A stretch of 64,000 nucleotides of DNA, from positions 124,001 to 188,000 of the forward strand of contig NZ_ADNC01000027.1 in assembly GCF_000178375.1 (NCBI RefSeq). Reading direction: 5' to 3'. The notes beneath the pieces were generated by a model, which searched no databases, had not been told where the DNA came from, and worked only from the letters and a program-made list of their open reading frames with translations. The first letter of the stretch is position 1. Each line of letters starts with the position of its first letter. The position numbers were made by a program, and so were the translations under genes. Shown here one piece after another: positions 41,653 through 58,206 of this stretch. The DNA comes from Mycoplasmopsis alligatoris A21JP2 (GTDB taxonomy: Bacteria; Bacillota_I; Bacilli_A; Mycoplasmatales; Metamycoplasmataceae).

Positions 41653-43137
41653 ATGAAAAAAAATAAATTGAAATTGATTTTTGCATTAGGACTTCTTCCT
41701 CTTGCACCTATAGCATTTGTAGCTTGTGCTACTGCAAAAACAGGAACTTCAGCCGATTCAACAACTAATGCTGGTTCAACAAGCAATGCTGGTTCTACGG
41801 GTACTACAAGCGCAACAAGCCAGAGTGAGTTAGACAAATATGTTGAAACATTAACATCCAGGCTTAATGATGCAAGTAACGTTGTTGTTTTAGGTGGTAA
41901 GCCAGATAAACCTGCTGCACCAGAGGGTGATACTCCATTAAAAGAAAATGAAATTGGAAACTTTAATGCATCAGTTGTCGGTTCAAACCCACAAGCATTA
42001 AATAACTATATAAACACAGCTGCTAAAATTTTTGATCTTGAAGCATTAAGAAAAAATGGAATTGAAGTTTCAGTAGCTACAAAAGTAAATGCGAAAAATA
42101 CAAAAAGTGTTGATGTTACACTAAGTTTTAGAGCAGCAGAAGCCAAAAATGTTGCGCCAAAAGATGTAACATTTACAATTGAAAACGTTCTTGTTAATGC
42201 ATCGACAGTTTCATTAGAACAAATGAAACAAGATGAAGAATTATTAAATGCAGAAATTGCTAAACTTGTAAGATTAATTGGTGATGATACCGATTCTGTC
42301 AGAACTCTAGCTACTTTTGAAGAACTTCAAAAAGAATTAACTTCTCTAGAAGTATTAAATACATTTTTAGAATCTGGTGCTAAAAGTAAACAAATTTCAT
42401 TACCACAAGGTGTTAGAACAAGAGTTTCTTTAAGTCAAAACACTAGAGATGCAAAAGATGTTTTTGTAAACTTAACACTATCAAAAGGCTCAGTAACTAA
42501 AGTATTTACTTTTGAATTAGAAGAAGTTTTACCTAAAGTTGAAAAATATGAAGCTGTTCCAGTTAGATCAAATATCTTATCATTTTTAGATAAAGTAATC
42601 GGAAAAGACGAAGATGCAGAAATGACAGTTAAAGATTTAGCCACTTTACAAACAGAATTAAAAGACCTTGCTGGGTTAAATAAATTTTTAGAAAAAGATA
42701 GTCAAATTCATTTACCATCATACTTAAAATTGACAAAAATAACTGCAAGCAATGCAACTAAGGAAACTGATGCAAAAGTTAAAATAGATCTTGAAGCAGT
42801 TGGTGAAGTAGGTTTAAGAGCAACAAATAACCAAAAAACAGTAAGTTTTGAGTTTGTATTAGAAGAAGTTTTTGCTGAAGCACAAGCCAAAGGTATTGAA
42901 GTTACTAAGAAATTTAATGATGATGATCAACTTGAAGATTCTGTAAAAACAGTTGAGCAATTAAACGCAATCATAAAAAATGAAACTGATAAAGTAAAAG
43001 TTGTAGCAGGAGCTAAATACTACTTAGACTTTGATGATTTTGACAATAATTCAAAAGATATGAAAGTTAAAATCGTTGTTGTTAAAGATAATGTTTCAAG
43101 CAAAATGACTTTAGTGTTAAAAAATGTTTTAAATTAA
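41653..43137 (+). CDS. Lipoprotein with four diverged repeat modules, 494 aa
   Basis: The lipobox is FVACA (Cys about residue 25), followed by a Thr/Ser/Gly/Ala linker of about 30 residues with an imperfect NAGST repeat. Four modules of about 100 residues follow. Each has a helical half (for example TFEELQKELTSLEVLNTFLE) and a strand half ending in a near-repeat: VTFTIENVLVN, FTFELEEVLPK, VSFEFVLEEVF and MTLVLKNVLN. There is not one Trp in the protein. The modules probably form repeated beta-sandwich-like units on the surface; an adhesin or variable antigen is possible but not shown. AAGGAAAAT precedes ATG. Confidence 0.85.
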   Translation: MKKNKLKLIFALGLLPLAPIAFVACATAKTGTSADSTTNAGSTSNAGSTGTTSATSQSELDKYVETLTSRLNDASNVVVLGGKPDKPAAPEGDTPLKENEIGNFNASVVGSNPQALNNYINTAAKIFDLEALRKNGIEVSVATKVNAKNTKSVDVTLSFRAAEAKNVAPKDVTFTIENVLVNASTVSLEQMKQDEELLNAEIAKLVRLIGDDTDSVRTLATFEELQKELTSLEVLNTFLESGAKSKQISLPQGVRTRVSLSQNTRDAKDVFVNLTLSKGSVTKVFTFELEEVLPKVEKYEAVPVRSNILSFLDKVIGKDEDAEMTVKDLATLQTELKDLAGLNKFLEKDSQIHLPSYLKLTKITASNATKETDAKVKIDLEAVGEVGLRATNNQKTVSFEFVLEEVFAEAQAKGIEVTKKFNDDDQLEDSVKTVEQLNAIIKNETDKVKVVAGAKYYLDFDDFDNNSKDMKVKIVVVKDNVSSKMTLVLKNVLN

Positions 43138-43149
43138 CAATTTTTTCAA

Positions 43150-43173
43150 GAAGCAACATAGGTTGCTTTTTGT
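43150..43173 (+). terminator. Terminator of the repeat lipoprotein gene
   Basis: AAGCAAC and GTTGCTT form the stem with a 4-nt loop, followed by TTTGTTTTC. Confidence 0.8.
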
Positions 43174-43176
43174 TTT

Positions 43177-43214
43177 CTTGCATGGTCAAGATTGATAGTG
43201 TAGTAGTCTATCAA
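43177..43214 (+). promoter_or_regulatory. Operator 3 of the GntR regulon (glucan enzyme operon)
   Basis: CTTGCATGGTCAAG at 43177-43190 matches the site at 31559 in 13 of 14 bases. Directly after it TTGATAG (43192-43198) and CTATCAA (43208-43214) form an inverted repeat, so two adjacent binding sites are possible. Confidence 0.6.
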
Positions 43215-43252
43215 GAATCTATCTAATTTTTAATTAAATAAATATAACAATT

Positions 43253-43258
43253 TAAAAT
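43253..43258 (+). promoter_or_regulatory. Leaderless promoter -10 of the glucan enzyme operon
   Basis: TAAAAT ends 6 nt before the ATG of the pullulanase gene and no ribosome binding site is seen. The operator at 43177-43214 lies upstream. Confidence 0.5.
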
Positions 43259-43264
43259 ATTTAT

Positions 43265-46925
<3,661 letters not shown>

Positions 46926-46926
46926 A

Positions 46927-49302
46927 ATGGAAAAATATTTAGAATATTTACCAAATAAAAAAGAAATTTCACAAGTTATTTGAAACCCAAAATACACAGC
47001 AAAAACAGAAAGTATTTTTGCGCTAGGAAATGGATATTTAGGATTAAGAAGTGCTGATGAAGAGTTGGATTATTACAACAAACCAAACCTTTTTGTTAAT
47101 GGAATTTTCAATAAGGATTCAGAAGATGAAGTTTCTGAATTAGCAAATTTAGCTGACACTACACAAATAATGATTGACATTAATGGTCAAGCATTTGTGT
47201 TAAATAAAAAAGACAAATACAAAAAAACATTAAATGTTAAAAAAGGAACTTTAGCTCGTTCAATAATTTTTAAAAGAGAAGAAGGTAATTTTAAATTAAC
47301 TTTTGAACGTTTTGTTTCTCAAAAAAATAAGCATATTTATTGTCAAAAAATAACTTTAAAATGTTTAAAAAATAATACCGATAAACCAATAAATATTAAA
47401 TTATTTCCTAAAATAAACGGTCAAGTAACTAATACAGGAACTCAACATTTTACTGAAGGGCAAAAACTACGTACTACTTTAGAATCAGTAAATATGGAAC
47501 AATTAACTACTTTTTCTAAAAGATTAGTAATTCATAATATGGTCACTTCATTAACTCATAATGGCAATAAAGTTCGAGGTGGTAATGACAATTACTTAGT
47601 TTCTATATCTCGAAGAGCAATTGGATTTAATATTAATTTAGATGTAAATATCAACGATACTATTGTTTTAGAGAAACTTATGTCAGTTAATACTTCAATA
47701 GATAGAGATAAAATTGTATTAAGCAACACAGAAGTACAAAATAAATCTAAAGAATTATTAAATATTCTTCTTAAGTCTACCTATGATGAACTTGAAAAAG
47801 AGTCGTATAGATCTATGAAATACAAGGTTTGAAGACAATTTGACATAAAAATAGAAGGAAATGAACAAGCCAAATATGACTTGTTTGCAGTGGAATTTGG
47901 AATTTTTCATATGAATTCTTTCATGCCTAAAGATTCAGTTTACGTTAATGTTGGCGCAAAAGGATTGAGTGGTGAAGGTTATCAAGGTCATACTTATTGA
48001 GACACAGAGTTTTTTATAAATCCAAATTACTTATTTACAAATCCTAAAATAGTACGTAATCTCCTTACCTATAGGTACTTAGGTATAAATGGAGCTCGTG
48101 AAAAAGCAAAATCTATCAAACTTAGGGAACAAGAAAGCAATTTAAATGGTGCACAATTTCCATGAGAAATGGCTTGACCAACTGAAGGAGAGGTTTGTCC
48201 TTATTGAGGCCAAGCAGATGTAGTAACAGGAAAACAAGAACCAATTGCTTCTAGACGACAAGAAATACACGTTTCAGCAGATATTGCTTATGCAATTAAT
48301 CAATACTTTGTTGCTACAAATGATCAAAAATTCATGGATAAAATGGGTTATGAAATGATTATAGATACTGCTATTTTTTATGCAAATCGTGCAGAATTTA
48401 ATCGAAGAACTGGTCAATATGAAATAAATGACGTAATGGGTCCAAATGAATATAAAGGTAATATTGATAATAATGCTTATATAAATTATTTAGCTAAATA
48501 CAATATTGATCTAGCACTAAAATTACTAAAAGAGCTACCAGAAAACAAGATAAGAAAAATTTCTAAAAAAATACCTTACAAAATACCTGTTGATTTAATG
48601 GAAAACGTTTCTAAAAAATTAAAACTTCAAAAACCAAATCAAGACAATATAATAGCTGAAAATGATCAATTTTTAGCACTAAAAAGAATGGATGTAACAC
48701 CATTTCAAATGCTTGGAGATGCTGGTAAAAAATTATTTAATACTTCAGAAGGACATAGAAGACTTTCTAGTCAGTTAGTTAAACAAGCAGATGTTGTTTT
48801 ATTAACTCATATTATGCCACACTTATTTAGTAAAAAAATAATAGAAGATAATTTCGATTTTTATGAACCAGTAACAACTCATGATTCTTCTTTATCATCT
48901 TCTACATATGCTTTACAAGCTATAAAACTTAGAAAAATGGAAAAGGCGCATAAGTTATTTAAATATTCATTAAATATTGATATGGGAGAAAATATGAAAT
49001 CCTCAGATGCAGGAATTCATGCAGGTTCTTTAGCGGCCATTTGACAAGTAATAATTTTTGGTTATGGTGGACTACAATGATTTAATGATAAGGTTAATAT
49101 TGATCCTATACTTCCAAATTACTGAAGTTTATTAACCTATAAATTTATTTACCAAGGAGTTGAACTAGAAGTGATTGTTCAAAAAAATGAATTTAGTATT
49201 AAAACATTGCAAAAAGATCAATCAATTAAAATTAACGTTTTAGACCAAGAAGTTTTAATTGAGAATAATGAAAGAAAATTTAAAGTGAGAAAAAATGATT
49301 AA
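46927..49302 (+). CDS. malP: GH65 maltose (or related disaccharide) phosphorylase
   Basis: The 791-aa protein splits a disaccharide with phosphate to beta-glucose-1-phosphate and glucose. IFALGNGYLGLRS marks the N-terminal domain, and the catalytic acid Glu lies in NDVMGPNEY. Other GH65 blocks are GYQGHTYWDTEFF, AQFPWEMAWPTEGE and MKSSDAGIHAGSLAAIWQ. The neighbouring beta-phosphoglucomutase uses exactly the expected product, which supports the phosphorylase reading. Maltose is the most likely substrate in this operon; trehalose, kojibiose or nigerose are alternatives. It starts 1 nt after malL. Confidence 0.94.
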
Positions 49303-49963
49303 AGGGTTTGTATTTGACTTAGATGGTGTGATAACTGATACAGCTATATTACACTTTCGTGCTTGAAAAAGTATTGTAAAAACTATCGGAATTGACTATG
49401 ACATAGTCACAAACGATAAACTTAGAGGATTACCTAGAGTTGAAACACTAAGAGCTATTTTAAAAATTTTTAATAAACAGATGTTATTAAGTGAAAAAGA
49501 AATAATTGATTTATCAAATAAAAAAAATGAACTTTATATTCAATATTTGGATTCAGAATTAGACAAATCATATACTTTACCAAATATTGAAAAATTTTTA
49601 AAAGAGTCTAAAGAAAATAATATAAAACTTTCTATTGCTTCTAGTTCATACAATGCAATAAAAATTTTAGATAAGTTGCAATTACTTAAATATTTTGATT
49701 TTATTGTTAATCCTGCGGATGTTAAAAATGGTAAACCTGCTCCTGATATTTTTATTCAAGCAGCTCAAGGAATAGGGCTTACACCCTGTCAATGCATAGG
49801 TTTTGAAGATGCTCTAGCAGGCCTTGAAGGTATTGTTCAAGCAAAAATGTATTCAGTAGTAATTAGTCACAATTCAAAGGAAGATTTTTCAAAAGCAGAT
49901 TATATTGTAAATTCAACAAATGATTTAAATTTGGAAATTATTAGAAAAAAATTTAATTTCTAA
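49295..49963 (+). CDS. pgmB: Beta-phosphoglucomutase
   Basis: The 222-aa HAD-superfamily enzyme converts beta-glucose-1-phosphate to glucose-6-phosphate. FVFDLDGVITDT holds the nucleophile Asp and the acid/base Asp, HFRAWKSI and RGLPRVETL fit the cap-domain substrate loops, ASSSYNA is motif II, KNGKPAPDIF motif III and GFEDALAG motif IV. It overlaps malP by 8 nt and completes the pathway from glucan to glycolysis. Confidence 0.96.
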
Positions 49964-49982
49964 TAATTAATATGCTTTTTAA

Positions 49983-49988
49983 TAAAAT
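49983..49988 (+). promoter_or_regulatory. Leaderless promoter -10 of the NfeD gene
   Basis: TAAAAT ends 6 nt before the ATG at 49995; no ribosome binding site is present. Confidence 0.5.
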
Positions 49989-49994
49989 TAAAGT

Positions 49995-50507
49995 ATGGAA
50001 AATACAGTTTTAAATATGCCTTTATCACAATTTATAATGATTGTGATTTGATCATCAATTATTTTAGTAACTATTGTTGTTGAAATTGTTGTATCAGGTT
50101 TTTATAGTTTGATTATAGGACTTTCAGCAATTCCTTCTTTAATAATTGCTTCATTAACCCGTAATTCAGGCTTACAAATAACTTTAGAAGTTTTAATTTT
50201 TGCCTTAATTGCAGCCTTATTAAACTTCTTATTTTTCTACTATGGTAAAAAATATGCAATTCGAAAAAAAGAATATCCAATTATAAGCTTAGTTGGAATG
50301 CAAGGAATACTTAATCAAAAATTTGATAAACCTGCTAATAATCAAGTTATAGGTATGTTAAGTGTTGAAGGTAAGTTATACCGTGCTAAATCAATTCAAG
50401 AAGATTTAGACTTTCACGAAGGTCAAAAAGTTTTAATTGTTGATATTGAAGGAAATATTTTAATCATAGATAAACTTAAAAATATAAATCATAAGGAGAT
50501 TGAATAA
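49995..50507 (+). CDS. NfeD-like membrane protein
   Basis: The 170-aa protein has a short N-terminus, three or four membrane segments (residues about 12-95) and a C-terminal OB-fold part (GMQGILNQKFDKPANNQVIGMLSVEGKLYRA is its core region, seen in two blocks). NfeD proteins are encoded beside stomatin-like SPFH proteins and act with them in membrane organisation. The stop overlaps the start of the SPFH gene. Confidence 0.85.
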
Positions 50508-51412
50508 TGTGAGGATATATTATAGGTGGTACTGTTGGAGGTTTAGTTTTAATAACCATTATTATAATTTTAGCCTTTTCAATTAGAATTGTTCCACCAA
50601 CAAATTTTTATATAGTTGAAAGACTAGGTTCTTATAAGAAAACTTGACAAAATGGTATTCATGTTAAATTACCTTTTGTTGATAAAATCAGTAATGTAAA
50701 TAATTATATGGAGAAGGTTTTAGACTTTGAACCACAAGAAGTTATAACAAGAGATAATGTTTCAATTAAAGTTGATACAATAATCTTTTTCCAAATTACC
50801 GATGCTAAAAAATTCACCTATGGAGCAGAACAACCAATTTTTGCTCTTGAAAAATTAGCATCAACCACCCTTAGAAATTTACTTGGTGAATTAGAATTAG
50901 ACGAAACTTTAACATCAAGAGAAACAGTTAATGCTAAATTAACAATAGCTTTAGATGATGCATCTGATTCATGAGGAATTAAAGTTCACCGTGTTGAATT
51001 AAAAAATATTACTCCCCCAGCAGCCGTACAAATTGCTATGGAAAAACAAATGCAAGCAGAACGTGAAAAAAGAGCTGCTATTTTAGAAGCTGAAGGACAA
51101 AGAGAAGCTGCAATTAAAGTTTCAGAAGGATTAAAAGCTTCATCTATTTTAGAAGCTGAAGGTAAAAAAGAATCTGTAATTCTAGCAGCAGAAGCACACA
51201 AAAGAAGCATCGACTTATTAAATGAAACAATTATTACAAATCAAGTTTTAACTTATAAAGCAATTGAAGGACTTGAAAAATTAGCAAACGGAAATGCTAC
51301 AAAAATTATTATTCCACCAAATCTACAAGATATTGCTGGTATTATGGGAACAGCTTCTGAATTATTCAAAGCTGATCCAGTTAAAAAGTCAAGTACTAAA
51401 AAAACTGAATAA
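50507..51412 (+). CDS. SPFH/stomatin-family membrane protein
   Basis: The 301-aa protein has one N-terminal membrane segment (residues 4-26) and an SPFH domain (RIVPPTNFYIVERLGSYKK, VITRDNVSIKVDTIIFFQI). The DDASDSWGIKVHRVELKNI block and AEREKRAAILEAEGQREAAI, a long coiled coil, are typical of the QmcA/HflK-like slipin group. It probably forms ring-like assemblies that scaffold membrane domains. ATG lies in TAATG with AAGGAG 9 nt upstream. A strong terminator follows. Confidence 0.93.
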
Positions 51413-51417
51413 AATAC

Positions 51418-51449
51418 AATGTATGCCACAAAAGGCATACATTTTTTTA
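51418..51449 (+). terminator. Terminator of the NfeD-stomatin operon
   Basis: A 10-bp perfect stem (AATGTATGCC with GGCATACATT) and a 6-nt loop precede a T run. Confidence 0.9.
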
Positions 51450-51565
51450 ATTATCTATGAATAAGGCAAATAAGTAAAATTATGTTCTTTAAACTATAGA
51501 TTTCATTTTTTTACTAAAATCTTTATAAACACGAATTATTTGTAAATTCAACATAGAGTATAAAA

Positions 51566-51596
51566 AAATACTTCTGTTTTAGCAAAAGTATTTTTT

Positions 51597-51598
<2 letters not shown>
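51566..51598 (-). terminator. Terminator of the ABC-F gene
   Basis: AAATACTT and AAGTATTT form a stem over a loop of about 13 nt with T residues on both sides; it abuts the ABC-F stop codon. Confidence 0.65.
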
Positions 51599-53216
<1,618 letters not shown>

Positions 53217-53304
53217 GACAACCTCCATTTTTACTTAAAATTATAAGACATTTATTAAAAAACAAAAATGAATATTTAATAAATATTTTCTAGATTTTAT
53301 AATT

Positions 53305-53331
53305 AAAAAGATGGCTATTAACCATCTTTTT
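53305..53331 (-). terminator. Terminator of the GH20 gene
   Basis: AAGATGG and CCATCTT form a stem over CTATTAA with T runs on both strands, 16 nt beyond the GH20 stop on the minus strand. Confidence 0.8.
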
Positions 53332-53346
53332 TGCCTTATTTATAGG

Positions 53347-56300
53347 CTATTTTGTTTTTTCTACATACTCTAATAACGAGATATAACCTTTAAATGCATT
53401 AGTTTTATTACCTATCATTTCTAAAGGCATAAATAAAGTACTTGAATTACTAAATGTGTGAAGTGAACCATCTAGTTTTTTTGAACCGTTTACACCAACT
53501 GGTTTCGAATCTTTTAGTTCTCCATTGACAAATAATTTTGTGACACCTACTAATTTATTTGTATCTAGTTCACTAACTAATTCGATAGTAACTCATTGAT
53601 TTTCAGGTAATACATAATCAAATGTGTAGTCTTTTAATTCTCTACTAAACCCAAATTTTTCGCTATTCTTTTGTTTAGCTTTAATAGCAAAATCACCATA
53701 CTCACTTTTTGCACTAAATAGAATTTCTTCAGGTTGATTAGTTTTTGTTCTTTTAACTTTAAATTTAATTTTGTTGTTAAATCCTAGAACACCAATTGGA
53801 AGTTTTGCACTAGAATTTCCGCCCTTTAGTTCTAAAGCTCCATTGTTATCAATGGTTTTTAATTCTGCATTATTTAGATTGGTAATTGATTTGTTTGAAT
53901 TTACTTTATCATCTAATTTTGAGTTATTTTCACCGCTAAAATCATATTTAAATAATTGTTTTTTACCTTCTGGTAAACTAACTGTTTTGAAAATATTGTT
54001 ACTTGGTGCAATTCCTAATTTATCAACTATTGCCTTGAATTTATCAAAATCTAAATCAAGACCATCGTTACCATCTCCTCAAACTCTTACTCCAAAGAAT
54101 GGTAAAGCATGTTTAAATCTTTGTCAAAGATCTACTTCATTTACTCCAGTGTCTCGCACATCTAATAATCTATCTCCTCAAATTGCATACATTGCTCCTA
54201 ACATTCTATCTGATCCTTCAGGTAATTTTGTTCCTCTAATATTGTTAGCTTCATAACTTTTATAAATATTATTAATGTCTAAAAAGTCTTTATAAACTCC
54301 TGTTTTTCCTTCTCCATCAGGTACCATGTATCCTGGTTGATCAATTGTGTTTATTAATTTAAATCCCATATCAAACATGTCTTTTGGTTTTGCTCAATCC
54401 GTACTTCAAATATTCATTTCTACGAATTTTACTAGGTCTTTAGGCAGTTTAACTTTAGCGCTTTTAATTCATGAAAAGCTTCCTCAAATTCTTACTTGAA
54501 TACCTTTATCTTTAAAGTGTTGGAACATCACTTTTGAAAATTCTCAGAAAGCATCTGGATTATCTAAGAATTCATCAGCTCCAATGTGCACAGTAATTCC
54601 TTTGTCTGCACTAAATATTTTATTTTTACCAATATAATCTTCAAGAAAATCTTTTACAAATTGGACTGTTTCAGGCTTAGAAATGTCTAAGTGATCTGTT
54701 AGAGGTCTTTTGCCCATACCTGGTCTTGGGTCATATTTCATTAAAGCATATTGTCTAAATACTTTTGTTACAGCTAAAGCATGAGCAGGGAATCCTAATT
54801 CAGGAACTATTTCTACCCCAAAATCTTTAGCAAAATTCATTAATTCTGTAAATTGTTCATGAGTGTAATGAAAATCTTCAGATGTTACGGTTTTACCGTC
54901 TTTATTTTTCATATTCGAAGTTAATCTTCATCCTGAATATGCTTCAAAAGATTTTTCTAAACCTTCTTGAGATCCAGCGGTTGCAACATGATCTTCTAAT
55001 CAAATAAAGTTGTCTGTTAAGTGAAGTTCTAGTTGATTCATTTTGTATCATGACATTTCACGAATTACATTTTTAATTGTTTCGATAGAAACTGCTTTTC
55101 TTCCTACATCAAAGTGAAATCCTCTAATTTTAAATTTTGGATAATCTTTCATCAAACCTTTTACAAGTTTTGCATCACTATCAGTTTTAAGCATTTGGAA
55201 AAGTGTTCTAGTTGCTCAAAATGCACCAATTGTATCAGTTGCTTTTATTTCAACTTTTTTGTCAATAGCCATAGTGTAAGTTTCTTTATCAAAACCTTTT
55301 AAATCTTTATTCGTTAAATCTATTACAACATTTCCGTCTGTAACATCTTCAGTTACAAATGTCAATTTTTTATTAAATAATTGTTGGTAGTCACTAATTA
55401 ATTCTGCTTTTAATTTTTCTAAACGTGGATCTGTACCTTTAATTTGTACTTTTAATTCATTATTTAGTGCTAATTTATCATTTGAAGTTGAATATCATTC
55501 TTGAATTTCTGTTCCTACTACTGGCTTTTTATTTCCTGTACTTGTTTTGTTTATTCCATCAATTTTTATAGTATCGGCTTTTGTTTTTACTAAATATTCA
55601 TTTCCATCAGGATCTAGAATATTTACACTATATTTAATATTTTTATCAACTAATGGTTTAACAATGTTTCCACTTTTATCTACAACTTGTTCATAATCTG
55701 CATCAAAATTTGCAACATAACCTTTTGGCATATCAGGCATTTTTATTTTGTCATTTAAAATAACAGGTTCTCATGCTGTAAATAATTCTTTTAATTTTTC
55801 AATTGGAGTAATTTCTACTTCAGTTTCATACGCACTAAATTCTATCAAACCAGTGTTTTCTCATTTTAAACTACCACCATCTCAATCTAAAATTTCTAAT
55901 TTAACAAACGAAACATTTTTAACTGGGTTTTTAAAATTTTGAATAAATTCAGATTTTGCTGCTTGATTATTTACCCCTACTTTATATTCATATATTGCAT
56001 CACCAAAGTTATTTTTGTCATTTGAAGCATAAACTTTAATGTGTTTAATGTTGTCTCTTTCAAACAAAATTCTTAATGAAGCAATAGTTGATCTTTTTTC
56101 TAAATCGACAATTAATCAATGACTTCCCTTATCTGGTAAAGCTTTATTTGTAGCTCATCTAGTTGTCAAATCTCCATCTACTGCGTTTTCTCCAGTAAAA
56201 GTAGTTTTATCTTCAAAAGAATCAACTTCTACTTTTTTATTAAGTAATAAATTTAGTGATTTATCGGTTTTTTTGACCATTTCTTTATTAGGTAGATCAA

Positions 56301-56487
56301 GAACAGGATTAACCTCTTTAGGATCAGCAAGTTTTACTTTATTTATATCTTTTTCGTTTGATTTCTCATCATTTTTTGGCTCTTCATTTGCATCAACGTT
56401 TTTTACATTGGTATTGCAAGCAACTGCTAATAAGCTAGTTGTTGATAATAAAATACCTACACCTATTAATAATTTATTTTTTTTCAT
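53347..56487 (-). CDS. Large GH20 beta-N-acetylhexosaminidase lipoprotein
   Basis: The 1046-aa lipoprotein (LLAVAC, Cys about residue 24) has a polar linker, an F5/8-type-C (CBM32-like) domain at about 85-215 (GENAVDGDLTTRW), a GH20b domain, and a GH20 barrel at about 450-800. The barrel includes IRGFHFDVGRKAVSI, MNQLELHLTDN, IVPELGFPAHA and the catalytic Asp-Glu pair in VHIGADEFLD. The last 200 residues look like a lectin-type beta sandwich. It should trim terminal GlcNAc or GalNAc from host glycans at the cell surface. The frame crosses many TGA Trp codons. Alone in its unit, with GGGAG before ATG. Confidence 0.92.
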
Positions 56488-56708
56488 ACATTCTCCCTAT
56501 ATAGAATATCTATATAACTTAATTTTAAATATTTTATGTGAATGATTTTTTCAACATAAAATAATGAATAAATTATTAGGCATACTTTTTTTGTATTTTT
56601 CTATAATATAGCCTAAAAAGTAAATTTTGGTTATAAATTTTGAATAGACAATTCACTTAATTTTTCAAAAGAGTAAAAATATTTCAATTATTCTTTATTT
56701 TTTGCACA

Positions 56709-56737
56709 AAAAAAGCAAGAAGTTACCTTGCTTTTAA
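56709..56737 (-). terminator. Terminator of the 57485 lipoprotein gene
   Basis: On the minus strand AAAGCAAG and CTTGCTTT pair over a 7-nt loop, followed by T residues. Confidence 0.8.
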
Positions 56738-56744
56738 GTATCTT

Positions 56745-57485
56745 TTATTTAAAATTATCAAGAATTTTAGTTGATTGCACTAAGTAATTTGTTAAGTATG
56801 CTTTATAAGATTTGTTTTGAGCTTTTGAAATTGCCTTTTCTTTAGCTATTTTTTCAGAAGGCACCATTTTTATAAATGTATCTAAGTCTTTTTTCACACG
56901 CTCAATATCTTGAAAAATAGAGTTAAATGTAATTTTTACATTTTCATTTATTTTTGATTGTTTTTCTTTGAAGTCTGAAATTAGTTTGTCAAATTCTTTC
57001 GCTAAGTCTTCGTATGAAACAAAATTGTTTAAAATTATTTTTGTTTCAATTATATACTTAGTTAGAAAGTTTAAATAAGTATCTTTTTGAGCTCTTCATA
57101 TTGCTTGTTCTTTAAGTTCTTTTTCTGAATCACCTAATTTTAAAAAGTCTTGTAATTCTTTTTTATGCGCTTCTAGTTTTATTAATATTTCTTTTATAGT
57201 TAACTTAATTTTTTCATTTTGTTTAGATTGAAGTTTTTCAAATTTATCTAATAAGTTTTCTAATTCAGCTGCAAAATGTTCATAAATTTTAATAGATGAT
57301 TTTTCGAATTTAGGAATTTCCATTTCTTCTGTTTTTGAATTGTTGGCATCTTCATTCTTTTTAGCATCATTAGCCATGCTTGAGTTAGAAGTTGACTTGC
57401 TAGTTGCACAGGAAACTAATGAAAGAGTCAAGATAGGACTAAATATTGATAAAAATAATATTAAAGATAGTTTTTTATTTTTCAT
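56745..57485 (-). CDS. Lipoprotein with two related helical repeats, 246 aa
   Basis: The lipobox is LSLVSC (Cys about residue 26), followed by a Ser/Asn/Lys/Glu linker. Two copies of a helical unit of about 85 residues follow. Copy 1 includes ELENLLDKFEKLQSKQNEKI and a later QAIWRAQKDTYLNFL; copy 2 includes EFDKLISDFKEKQSKINENV and AISKAQNKSYKAYL. The duplication is plain though diverged. No function is recognised. AAAGGAG precedes ATG. It has its own terminator. Confidence 0.82.
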
Positions 57486-57689
57486 GATTCTCCTTTTTTA
57501 AAATTATCTACAAAAGTTAGAAAATGATTAAAAAAAATGCAAAAAATCAAGTTTTTTGAAAATTATGCATTTTTATAGAAATTATATTCAACAATAAATT
57601 AGTGATTTTTTAATATTAAGTTAAATTTAATATTTTTAAAAAAAATTAATTTAATTGCCTATGAAATAGCTCTTTTAGTAAAAAACAAA

Positions 57690-57716
57690 ATAAAACCAGG
57701 ATATTCCTGATTTTTA
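57690..57716 (-). terminator. Terminator of the 58082 lipoprotein gene
   Basis: CAGGA and TCCTG form a short stem with T residues on the minus strand, 8 nt beyond the stop. Confidence 0.6.
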
Positions 57717-57719
57717 GAG

Positions 57720-58082
57720 CTATTTTGCTAATGTTTCAGCTAGAGATTTTTCAGTTATTTTTAAAAATTCCTCAACTCCTTGAGCAAGTGTTTTTCCTGT
57801 AGCGGCTTTTGAAGCGTCTTCAGCCTGTTTTCTTTGTTCAGGCGTTAATTTTCTTAATTGTTTAACTGCTTCTAATTGAGCAGTAACTCCTAATTTAACC
57901 ACACCTAAGGCAAATCCTTTAACTGGATCTTTTTTAGTTGCATCATCAATTTTTTTATTCATTTCAGTTAATTTAGTTTCTAGTTTAGCATACGGATCGC
58001 TTTCACACGAAACTATTGCTATTGCACTTAATGGTGCTAATGTGGCCAATGCTAAGCCTAATATTAATTTTTTTGTTTTCAT
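57720..58082 (-). CDS. Small lipoprotein, 120 aa, unidentified
   Basis: The lipobox is AIAIVSC (Cys about residue 26). The mature part of about 95 residues is helical, with KLETKLTEMNKKIDDATKK and a basic/acidic middle (LRKLTPEQRKQAEDASKA). AAGGAG precedes ATG. No family is recognised. The gene is a single unit between the repeat lipoprotein and the divergent hydrolase gene. Confidence 0.82.
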   Translation of the reverse strand: MKTKKLILGLALATLAPLSAIAIVSCESDPYAKLETKLTEMNKKIDDATKKDPVKGFALGVVKLGVTAQLEAVKQLRKLTPEQRKQAEDASKAATGKTLAQGVEEFLKITEKSLAETLAK

Positions 58083-58206
58083 ATTACTCCTTAATAATTT
58101 AATTATATAATATTAAAATTAACGATTTTATTTGTATTTTAAAATAGAATTTATAATATAAATTCAAAATATTTTTTAAAATTTATAAAAACTAAGGAGC
58201 TAAAAA

